A stretch of DNA of 64,000 bases. Origin: Pseudarthrobacter sp. SSS035 (GTDB taxonomy: Bacteria > Actinomycetota > Actinomycetes > Actinomycetales > Micrococcaceae). A program made the position numbers and the translations under genes. The notes beneath the pieces are model-generated. The model did not search any database, was not told where the DNA came from, and was given only the letters and a program-made list of their open reading frames with translations. The stretch lies in contig NZ_CP096882.1 of assembly GCF_023273875.1 (NCBI RefSeq), forward strand, positions 62,001 through 126,000, written 5' to 3'. Shown here piece by piece: positions 9,274 to 16,573 of the stretch. Numbering within the stretch: the stretch's first letter is position 1; the number at the start of each line of letters is the position of its first letter.

Positions 9274-9762
9274 ATGCCCGAATCCAGCTCCACCGCGCCC
9301 GTCCCTGACGCCCCCTCCGCCGGCACCCCGCCAGTTTTCCGGGAGAGGCTGTGGCCGAACGTCTGGATCTGGATCATCGCGGCGGGGATCTCCGGTGCCG
9401 GGATCCTCGTTTTCGCCCCGATAAGCATGGTTGCGGGCTATACGGCGGCGGGCGTCCTGTTCACGATCATGGCTGTCCTGCTCGTGCTGTCCACTCCGAC
9501 GATCCTGGTCACCAGCGACGCCTTGACGGTAGGACGCGCCACCATTGAGCGCCGCTTCGTCGGCGACGCGGCAGCGTTCCACGGCAAGGACGCCACGGCC
9601 CAGCGGGGGACCCGGCTCAATGGCCTCGCCTACCTGTGCATCCGTGGCTGGATCGACCCAGTGGTGCGGATCGAAATCACGGACCCGTCTGACCGGACCC
9701 CCTATTGGCTGACGTCGTCCAGGCGGCCCGAGGAACTCGCTGCCGCGCTTTCGGGAAAATAG
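9274..9762 (+). CDS. DUF3093 family membrane protein
   Basis: 162 residues with a Ser/Pro/Ala-rich cytosolic N-terminus, two adjacent membrane segments (about 30-75, WIWIIAAGISGAGILVF and AAGVLFTIMAVLLVLS) and a soluble C-terminal domain with the PTILVTSDALTVGRATI pattern of DUF3093 (Rv2698). AAAGGTGGAAAG lies ahead of the ATG. It is divergent from dut and converges on DUF4193. Function unknown. Confidence 0.85.
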   Translation: MPESSSTAPVPDAPSAGTPPVFRERLWPNVWIWIIAAGISGAGILVFAPISMVAGYTAAGVLFTIMAVLLVLSTPTILVTSDALTVGRATIERRFVGDAAAFHGKDATAQRGTRLNGLAYLCIRGWIDPVVRIEITDPSDRTPYWLTSSRRPEELAAALSGK

Positions 9763-9774
9763 GGGAATAGCCGT

Positions 9775-10074
9775 TCAGCCCTCGCACTCCTTGCAGTAGA
9801 AGTGGCCGTTCCTTTCCCGCGCAATCTGCGAACGGTGCCGGACCAGGAAGCACGAGGAACACGTAAACTCGTCCGCTTGTGGAGGCACCACCAGAACCAG
9901 CAGTTCCTCGCCGGACAGGTCCGCCCCGGGAAGCTCGTAGCCTGCGGCGAGGTCGCTTTCGTCCACATCAACCGCGGCCGTCGGGTTATCTGATCGCCGC
10001 GTTTTCAGATCTTCCAGCGAATCCTCGGTGAGGTCTTCTTCGGATTTTCGCGGCGCATCGTAGTCGGTGGCCAT
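9775..10074 (-). CDS. DUF4193 zinc-ribbon-like protein
   Basis: 99 residues, MATDYDAPRKSEEDLTEDSL start. The acidic N-terminal half contains the conserved LKTRRSD segment. The C-terminal half carries CSSC and CKEC pairs 23 residues apart, a likely zinc ribbon, with LVRHRSQIA between them as in DUF4193 (Rv2699c). Small, soluble and highly conserved in actinobacteria; role unknown. The start is fixed by the conserved family N-terminus. Confidence 0.9.
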   Translation of the reverse strand: MATDYDAPRKSEEDLTEDSLEDLKTRRSDNPTAAVDVDESDLAAGYELPGADLSGEELLVLVVPPQADEFTCSSCFLVRHRSQIARERNGHFYCKECEG

Positions 10075-10355
10075 CTCGGCTTGACTCCGTTCCTTTCCGG
10101 TCAGCGGGTGACACCCTTGATAACGCCGGACACCCCATGTTTGTGCCCGGAGTGGGCTCATCCTTCCGCATGCACGCGGCAATATCCAGACTTCCGCGCA
10201 GGTGCGGTCCGCTGGCAATGCGCAAACCCCCGCTGCTGACCGCACCGGCGTCCGAAAGTGCCGGAATATCGCGGCGCGCCCTTGCTCCTAACCCAAAAGG
10301 GTGCCGGTGAGTGGCAGAGTTTCGATTGATAGTAATGCCAGGGTGGAGGATTTGT

Positions 10356-11738
10356 ATGCAGGATCTACGGCTTGTAGGCGTACACGACGACGGGGAGCAT
10401 CTCCTGTTGAGCGGTGCCGGCGGCGAGATGTTCCAGCTGCCGATCGATGAAGCACTGCGAACGGCCAGCCGGTCTTCGGCGAAGACGGCTTCCGCGGCTG
10501 CGCCCATTGCCATGTCCCCGCGGGACATCCAGTCACGGATCCGCAGCGGTGCCACCGCGGCGGAGGTGGCTGAGCTTTCCGGGCTTCCCCTCGCAAAAGT
10601 CGAGCGGTATGAGGGCCCTGTCCTTGCCGAGCGGGAGTACGTAGCGCAACAGGCGCGGAAGGTGGAAGTGGCTTCGCCTTCCCCCGGTCATGACACGTAC
10701 CGCTCCATCTTCGGCGACCACCCGGCTTCCCTCCACGACATGGTCATCCACCGGCTCTCAGCCCACGGGATTGAACCTTCCACCGTGGAGTGGGATTCGT
10801 GGCGGCGCCAGGACGGCAACTGGACCGTGGTGGCCCGTTTTGAAGCCAAAAAGGACGGCACCTCCGGCATCGGGGAAGAGCCGCCTGCGCAGTGGACCTT
10901 CAGCCCGGTCCGCAAATCGTTGCAGAACGCCAACCGCTGGGCCCAGCAGCTCAGTGAGCTGGAACCGCTGGACGGTCCCGTTCCGGCCCGCCGTCTCACT
11001 GCCGTCTCGGACCGCCCGTTTGACTTTGAAACCGACGCGGAAGCAGCGGCCGCCCGAAATTCGACCGGCCCGCAGGCCGTCCCGCAGGCCAGGGAATCTG
11101 ACGGTCTCCTGGATATGCTCCGTTCACGCCGCGGCCAGCGTCTGGGTGTCGACGAAGACGCGGACGACGCCCTGGCACTGCTGCTGACCCACGGCGTGCC
11201 CGCTGCCCATCCACGTCCCTCTGAGGTGGTCCCTGAACCGGATTCCAGGGAACAGAAGTACCGGGAGCCCGAAACGCGCGAGGCAGCACCTGCCGAGTCC
11301 ACCGCGCAGGACGACGCCGCGCCTGCCGCGGCCGCCGATCCCCTCACCCGCAAGCGTGACGCTCGGCCGTCAATGCTGTCCCGGCTGAGCCTCATCCCGC
11401 CACACCGGGACTCCGAGGATGACGACGTCCTGAAACTGCACGACGGCGTCAGCACCGACACGAGGGAAGTCACCATTGTGGCGTCCCCGCTTCGTCCCGC
11501 AGCGCAGGGTGCCCCCGGCGAGACAGCTCCGGGGCGTCCCGCGCCGAACGTGGGCCTGGACGAACTGCTGGGCGGCGGCAGCCCGCGCCGGGCGGCCTAC
11601 GCGGCCGGCACCGACGACGCAGGATCGGGCCAGCACCACGACCATGACGCGGACCAGCCTGAACGGCAGCCCGCAAAACCGAAGCGGTCCACCGTTCCCA
11701 GCTGGGACGAGATCGTCTTCGGGACCAAGCGGGACTGA
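10356..11738 (+). CDS. sepH: Cell division protein SepH
   Basis: 460 residues. The N-terminal domain (MQDLRLVGVHDDGEHLLLSG) with a helix-turn-helix region at about residues 50-110 (SRIRSGATAAEVAELSGLPLAKVERYEGPV) is DUF3071/SepH. In Streptomyces and mycobacteria SepH binds FtsZ and promotes filament assembly at the septum. The remaining 300 residues are acidic, Pro/Ala-rich and probably disordered, ending in the conserved KRSTVPSWDEIVFG motif. ATG 10356 is preceded by GGTGGAGGA. It ends 4 bp from the convergent phosphodiesterase gene. Confidence 0.93.
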   Translation: MQDLRLVGVHDDGEHLLLSGAGGEMFQLPIDEALRTASRSSAKTASAAAPIAMSPRDIQSRIRSGATAAEVAELSGLPLAKVERYEGPVLAEREYVAQQARKVEVASPSPGHDTYRSIFGDHPASLHDMVIHRLSAHGIEPSTVEWDSWRRQDGNWTVVARFEAKKDGTSGIGEEPPAQWTFSPVRKSLQNANRWAQQLSELEPLDGPVPARRLTAVSDRPFDFETDAEAAAARNSTGPQAVPQARESDGLLDMLRSRRGQRLGVDEDADDALALLLTHGVPAAHPRPSEVVPEPDSREQKYREPETREAAPAESTAQDDAAPAAAADPLTRKRDARPSMLSRLSLIPPHRDSEDDDVLKLHDGVSTDTREVTIVASPLRPAAQGAPGETAPGRPAPNVGLDELLGGGSPRRAAYAAGTDDAGSGQHHDHDADQPERQPAKPKRSTVPSWDEIVFGTKRD

Positions 11739-11742
11739 CGCC

Positions 11743-12987
11743 TCAGCGTCGCCGTGGCTTGCCTTCGGCCTTAAAGCACAGCAGCGGAACTTCGCGTTCC
11801 GCTTTGGTCAGCGAGCCATGCTGGCCCACCACCTCCATGGCGGCTGGGCGCCCGCGACGGGTGTCGTAGAGGGCCAGCGCGTCCCGCGCTGCAATCATGA
11901 TGTCGCCAATCCGGGGCCCGACGGCCGGGCGCAGTGTCCCGAACAGTCCGGCGGCGATGGCATCTTCCCGGGTAAAGGCCCAGATCCTGTCGCCGAAGCG
12001 GGCACGCCACGCGCCGAGCAAGCGCTCCCGGCCCGCGGCGTCTGCCGCATCCTCAAGGTAGAGATGGACCATCCGGGGCTCCCCCGCCGTATGCCGCACG
12101 CCGTCAACAAGCGACGCGTCCGCGGCGAAGTCGATCCGCTGCTGTTCCGGGACGTCGAGCATCCCGTGGTCCGCGGTGAGCAGGACCGTGGTCCCGGCCG
12201 GGAGCGACGCGTTGAGCCGTTTGACGGTTGCGTCGAGCTCTTCGAGCTGGTGTTCCCACTGTTCGGACTGGCAACCGTGCCGGTGGCCGGCCTTATCCAG
12301 GTCGTTGACGTAGAAGTACATCAGGGAGCGGCCGGTGGTGTCCATGGCTTCGGCGGCGGCTTCTGTGCGCGCGTGGGCCGTCACGGCAGAGACGAAATTC
12401 CCGCCGCGGAGGGCCGCCTGCGTCATGGGCGAGTTGCCGAACTGCGGCAGGCTGACCGTGGTCACACTAACTGATTCGGCGGCCCGTTCGAGGACGGTAG
12501 GGAACGGCTGCCACTCAGCAGGGTCCACCTTGGCATCCCAGTTGCCGAGCATGTTGACGACTTTGTCCTGGTCCGGGTCCAGGACGTCGTAGCCCACCAT
12601 TCCGTGCTGGCCGGGCGGGAGTCCTGTGCCGAAGCTGGCCAGGGCAGCGGCCGTGGTTGAGGGGAACGTGGAGTCCAGCCAGACGGGAACTTCCCCCTGC
12701 CCGGACTGCATCACGGAGCGCAGGAAGGGTGTGTGGGCAGACTTCTGTTTGAGCAGGTTCCGGCCCAGGCCGTCGGCCAGGACCACGCAGACGCGCGATG
12801 CCGGCGGAAGGCCCAGGGAGTTCGTGAAACCCTCTACTCCGAGGCTGGCCGCCGCGCTGGTGAGGACATCCCCGATGGACCGCCGGCCAAAGGCCGGCGC
12901 GGGCGGCATGCTCAGCTGCGGGGCGGCCCCTTGGGAAACCGCCGCGGAAGTGGCTGAGGAGACTGTTGCTTTCCCTTGGTCCGGCAT
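11743..12987 (-). CDS. Alkaline-phosphatase-fold phosphodiesterase/nucleotide pyrophosphatase
   Basis: 414 residues. Metal and catalytic motifs of the alkaline phosphatase superfamily are clear: VLADGLGRNLL (first Asp), STFPSTTAAALASFGTG (Thr/Ser nucleophile), YVNDLDKAGHRHG and LLTADHGMLDV. This is the nucleotide pyrophosphatase/phosphodiesterase group, hydrolysing a phosphodiester; the substrate is unknown. ATG 12987 follows the upstream TGA by one base (TGAGATG), which argues for coupling with DUF5998. No signal peptide is obvious, so it is probably cytosolic. Confidence 0.87.
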   Translation of the reverse strand: MPDQGKATVSSATSAAVSQGAAPQLSMPPAPAFGRRSIGDVLTSAAASLGVEGFTNSLGLPPASRVCVVLADGLGRNLLKQKSAHTPFLRSVMQSGQGEVPVWLDSTFPSTTAAALASFGTGLPPGQHGMVGYDVLDPDQDKVVNMLGNWDAKVDPAEWQPFPTVLERAAESVSVTTVSLPQFGNSPMTQAALRGGNFVSAVTAHARTEAAAEAMDTTGRSLMYFYVNDLDKAGHRHGCQSEQWEHQLEELDATVKRLNASLPAGTTVLLTADHGMLDVPEQQRIDFAADASLVDGVRHTAGEPRMVHLYLEDAADAAGRERLLGAWRARFGDRIWAFTREDAIAAGLFGTLRPAVGPRIGDIMIAARDALALYDTRRGRPAAMEVVGQHGSLTKAEREVPLLCFKAEGKPRRR

Positions 12988-12988
12988 C

Positions 12989-13735
12989 TCAGCGCTGCTG
13001 GTGCCCGCGGCTGAGCCGGTTGCCGAACACACCCGTCCGGGGACGGGGCTGGAGCGTCTGGCCGGCGTGCGGCACGGGAGCCGTGGAGCCGGTGTTCACG
13101 GCCCGCAGGGCGCGGGCAAAGAGTTTGGCGTCCTGGACGGCCTGCGGACCGTCGGCTTCGGCGCTGATCCGCAGGACGATGTCCTCCTGGGCAATGGTGC
13201 CGCTGTAGCCGTGGTCTGCCTCGCATTGCGGGTCTCCGCAGCTGGCGGGCCCCATGTCCAGCCGCTGGCCGCCGGACCAGGCAATGGCGAGGGTGACTTC
13301 CCGGACCGGATCCGAGGGCTTGTAGTCCTGCGGCTGGGAGTACATGTAGCTCAGGACTACGGAGCGGATCTGCGCGACGGGCACGGATTCGGTGGAAATC
13401 TGGGCCACGATCTGTTCGCCGGCGTCGTCGAGCTGCTGGTCGTCCACGTGGGTGATCACCAGCATGTCCGAGGTCAGGACCAGCACGGTGATGTGGCGGC
13501 GGACTTCGGCCCGGTCAAAATGGGTTTCCAGGTGCACCAGGTGGGCCACGCATTCGCGGCCGTCCAGGGCGTCGTCAACGACGTCGGCCACCAGGCGCGG
13601 GTAGAAGCCCGCTTTCTGGAGCGCACCGTCCAGGCTCTGGCCCTGCGGTGTGTGGCTGTGTGAGCTGTGGGGGCGGGTTGCCTGGTTGTCACTGCCGGAA
13701 GTGGAAGGCGTCGACGGGGAAGGCTGTGAGCTCAT
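12989..13735 (-). CDS. DUF5998 family protein
   Basis: 248 residues. A Ser/Thr/Pro-rich N-terminal 30 residues precedes a soluble domain with AGFYPRLVADVVDDAL, VAHLVHLETHFDRAEVRRHITVLVLT and CGDPQCEADHGY. The Cys/His cluster (CGDPQCEADH) might bind a metal. The family is actinobacterial and uncharacterised. It is coupled to the downstream phosphodiesterase gene and lies 42 bp from the end of the acyltransferase gene on the same strand. Confidence 0.85.
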   Translation of the reverse strand: MSSQPSPSTPSTSGSDNQATRPHSSHSHTPQGQSLDGALQKAGFYPRLVADVVDDALDGRECVAHLVHLETHFDRAEVRRHITVLVLTSDMLVITHVDDQQLDDAGEQIVAQISTESVPVAQIRSVVLSYMYSQPQDYKPSDPVREVTLAIAWSGGQRLDMGPASCGDPQCEADHGYSGTIAQEDIVLRISAEADGPQAVQDAKLFARALRAVNTGSTAPVPHAGQTLQPRPRTGVFGNRLSRGHQQR

Positions 13736-13777
13736 TCCCCCATTTTCACAGATCGGCCGGGGACATGCTAACCGCGG

Positions 13778-16462
13778 TCAGCCCAGCATGGCCCGGCGGG
13801 CACTGTCAGTGCGCTGGGCTGCGTTGCCGATCCGGATATCTGCGGCCAGGATGGACACGCCCAGGGTTCCGCAGAGGACCGGGTTGAATTCCACCAGGGC
13901 TATTTCCGGATGGTTGTCCTTCATCCAGGCCAACCGCCCGGCGACTTCCTCGAGGGCTTCAATGTCCACGGCGGGAAGGCCCTGGTAGCCGAAGAGTTTG
14001 CGGGCGGCCCGGGGCCCGCGGATGAAGTCTTTCACGTCGGCCGCGGACAGCGGAGGAACGCGGTGTGCCCAGTCATCCAGCAGGTTGACCGCGTCCCCGG
14101 CGAGCCCGAAGGAGACCACCGGCCCCAGCAGCGGATCCTCAATGGCCCGGAACGTGCATGCCTGCCCCATCGGGGCCATGGACTGCACCTCCAGGGCCGG
14201 CGAACCGTAGGGTGCCAGTGAGCGCCGCATCTGCACGATGTTGCGGCGCAGGGAATCCGGATCCTCGACGTCGAGGCGGACTCCGCCCAGGTCCAGGCGG
14301 TGGCGGAGCGCCGGGTCGGTGGTTTTCAGCGCGACCGGCCAGCCCAGCCTGTCGGCGGCAGCAACGGCCTCGTCCTCTGAGTCGAAACCGGCGGACGGGA
14401 GCACCGCAATGCCGTAGTGCGCCAGCAGCTCTGCCGCGGACCCAGGATCGAGGGTCTTGAGCTGCTCCCCGTGGACATTGCGCAGAAGCTGATCCAGCAG
14501 GATCCGTGCGCCTTCCGGATCGCAGCCGTCAGGTTGGACAAAGTGGCCGGGGTCCCGCGCCACCCATTCCGCGTAGCGCACGACGGCGGCGAGCGCCGCC
14601 ACAGCCGCACCGGCGTTCGAGAAGCACGGCACTGTCCGCTGTTGGGCCCCCACCATGCCCTCCACGTAGATGGAGGGGTCAAGGATGCCGGTGAAGGCCG
14701 CGACTACCGGCTTTCCGGCGGCGGCCGAGCATTCGGCCAGTACCTCGGCGATGTGGTCCACCGTCAGGCCGCGCACCGGCAGCAGCGCGGCCACCACGGC
14801 ATGGACGGCGTCGGACGCGAGGGTGTCCTGGAGACTGCTGCGGAGGGCCGGCAGCGCCAGGGACATGCCGGCGTCGAGATCCACGTCGGTGATGATGCCA
14901 TCCACGGTCAGGCCGTGGGCCTCGGCGCTGTCCGCCACCACTTTGCCCAGCGCGAGGGAGTTGCTGAAGATGGCCAGCCCTGGGCCCGCCGGGAGCGGCT
15001 GGCCGGACACTATCTGGGTGATGTCCATCAGCTGTTCGATGGTCTCTACCCGGATGACGCCGGCCTGGCGCATCATGGCGTCCAGTGCACCGGCGGGCGC
15101 CTGGGTGGTCCGGACGGCGTGGCCAGGCGGCAGCCGCAGGCCCATGGTTTCCGATTTGGCCACCACCACGGGCTTGGTGCGGGCGAGCCGCCGGGCGATC
15201 CGGGAGAATTTTCGGGGATTCCCGATCGACTCCAGGTAGAGGCCCACCGCGGCGGTATCGGCGTCGTCCTCCCAGAACTGCATCATGTCGTTGCCGGAGA
15301 CGTCCGCACGGTTGCCCGCCGACAGGAACGTGGACAGGCCCAGCCTGCGGCGGTGTGACGCCGCGTAGAGGGAAACACCGATCGCCGCCGACTGGCTGAA
15401 CAGGCCCAGGCCCCCGCGCCGCGGCAGTGAGGGCGCCATGGAGGCGTTCAGTTTCACGTCGGGATGGGTATTCACGATCCCCAGGGATGCGGGACCGATC
15501 ACCCTCATGCCATTGGCCCGGGCCTTGCGGACCAGGTTCCGCTGGCGGGTGAGGCCGCGTTCGCCGTCGTCCGCGAAGCCCGCGGAGGCAATCACCAGCC
15601 CCTTGACCCCGGCCGCGGCGCACTGGTCAACCACGGTGGCCACTTCCTCGTACGGGACGGCGATCACGGCCAGCCCCACCGGCTCCGGGACCTCGGAAAT
15701 CCGGCCGAAGGACAGCATTCCGGCAAGCTCCAGCGCCTCCGGGTTGATGGCGTAGACGTGCCCGGAAAAACCGCCTTCAATGATGTGTTCCAGCAGCTGG
15801 TACCCCACGGTTCCCCACTTGCGGCTCGCGCCGATGACTGCAATGGACGACGGCGCCAGCAGGTCCCGGACGCTCCTCGCCTCGGCACGGTGCTCGCGTG
15901 ACTCCATCACCGCCCGGGACTTTTCGGTGGGGTCGATGTTGAACTCCAGGCTCACCACGCCGTCGTCGAAATGGCGTTTGACGTCGTAGCCGGCGTCGGC
16001 GAACACCATCAGCATTTTGCGGTTTTCCGGCAGCACTTCGGCGCTGAAGCGGCGGATCCCGTTTTCGTGGGCGGCCGTGGCAAGGTGTTCGAGCAGGATT
16101 GAGCCGATGCCCCGGCCCTGGTGGGCGTCGGCGATGTTAAACGCAACTTCGGCTTCGAGGGGGTCATCCAGCCTGTCGTAGCGGCCGATTCCCAGGATTT
16201 CGCCGCCGAAGGTGATCACTAGGGCAACCCGGTCCTTGTAGTCCACTTCGGTGAAGCGCTTGAGCTCCTTGCTGGACAGCCGGGCCTTGAATGCGAAGAA
16301 GCGCATGTAGATTGAGTTCTGCGATTGCCCGGTGTGGAAAGCCTGGACCGCGTCCGCATCGCTGGGGTGGATGGGCCTCAGATGGGCTGTGCCGCCGTCA
16401 CGGAGCACGACATCGGCTTCCCAATGTTCCGGATATTCGCCGTCCCCGGGCTGATCCACCAT
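13778..16462 (-). CDS. GNAT acetyltransferase fused to an NDP-forming acyl-CoA synthetase domain (Pat-type protein acyltransferase)
   Basis: 894 residues. An N-terminal GNAT domain (about 1-180, acetyl-CoA loop HQGRGIGSILLEHL) is followed by a CoA-binding Rossmann domain (IAVIGASRKWGTVGYQLL), succinyl-CoA-synthetase-like flavodoxin domains and a C-terminal ATP-grasp region (about 650-894). Proteins of this build acetylate Lys residues of acyl-CoA synthetases and other enzymes. The segment that normally holds the phosphorylated His before RQAGVIRV reads VRTTQAPAGALDAMM here, with no His, so the synthetase part may only sense ligands. A DtxR-like palindrome abuts the start codon. Confidence 0.9.
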   Translation of the reverse strand: MVDQPGDGEYPEHWEADVVLRDGGTAHLRPIHPSDADAVQAFHTGQSQNSIYMRFFAFKARLSSKELKRFTEVDYKDRVALVITFGGEILGIGRYDRLDDPLEAEVAFNIADAHQGRGIGSILLEHLATAAHENGIRRFSAEVLPENRKMLMVFADAGYDVKRHFDDGVVSLEFNIDPTEKSRAVMESREHRAEARSVRDLLAPSSIAVIGASRKWGTVGYQLLEHIIEGGFSGHVYAINPEALELAGMLSFGRISEVPEPVGLAVIAVPYEEVATVVDQCAAAGVKGLVIASAGFADDGERGLTRQRNLVRKARANGMRVIGPASLGIVNTHPDVKLNASMAPSLPRRGGLGLFSQSAAIGVSLYAASHRRRLGLSTFLSAGNRADVSGNDMMQFWEDDADTAAVGLYLESIGNPRKFSRIARRLARTKPVVVAKSETMGLRLPPGHAVRTTQAPAGALDAMMRQAGVIRVETIEQLMDITQIVSGQPLPAGPGLAIFSNSLALGKVVADSAEAHGLTVDGIITDVDLDAGMSLALPALRSSLQDTLASDAVHAVVAALLPVRGLTVDHIAEVLAECSAAAGKPVVAAFTGILDPSIYVEGMVGAQQRTVPCFSNAGAAVAALAAVVRYAEWVARDPGHFVQPDGCDPEGARILLDQLLRNVHGEQLKTLDPGSAAELLAHYGIAVLPSAGFDSEDEAVAAADRLGWPVALKTTDPALRHRLDLGGVRLDVEDPDSLRRNIVQMRRSLAPYGSPALEVQSMAPMGQACTFRAIEDPLLGPVVSFGLAGDAVNLLDDWAHRVPPLSAADVKDFIRGPRAARKLFGYQGLPAVDIEALEEVAGRLAWMKDNHPEIALVEFNPVLCGTLGVSILAADIRIGNAAQRTDSARRAMLG

Positions 16463-16474
16463 AGGCTTAGCCTA
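16462..16474. promoter_or_regulatory. Candidate DtxR/IdeR-type box at the acyltransferase start
   Basis: TAGGCTTAGCCTA is a 6-1-6 palindrome, followed by ACC, that touches the start codon of the acyltransferase and lies 100 bp upstream of parC. It resembles the TWAGGTWAGSCTWACCTWA operator. A repressor here could block the acyltransferase gene directly. The assignment rests on pattern alone. Confidence 0.35.
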
Positions 16475-16573
16475 ACCACAAACTGACGGCGCAGGCCGTG
16501 TGCCCGGAGTTATCCTCCACACCTGCGCCCAGACCACAGCACCACCCGTAACCCAGAAGGATCCACCAGCCCT

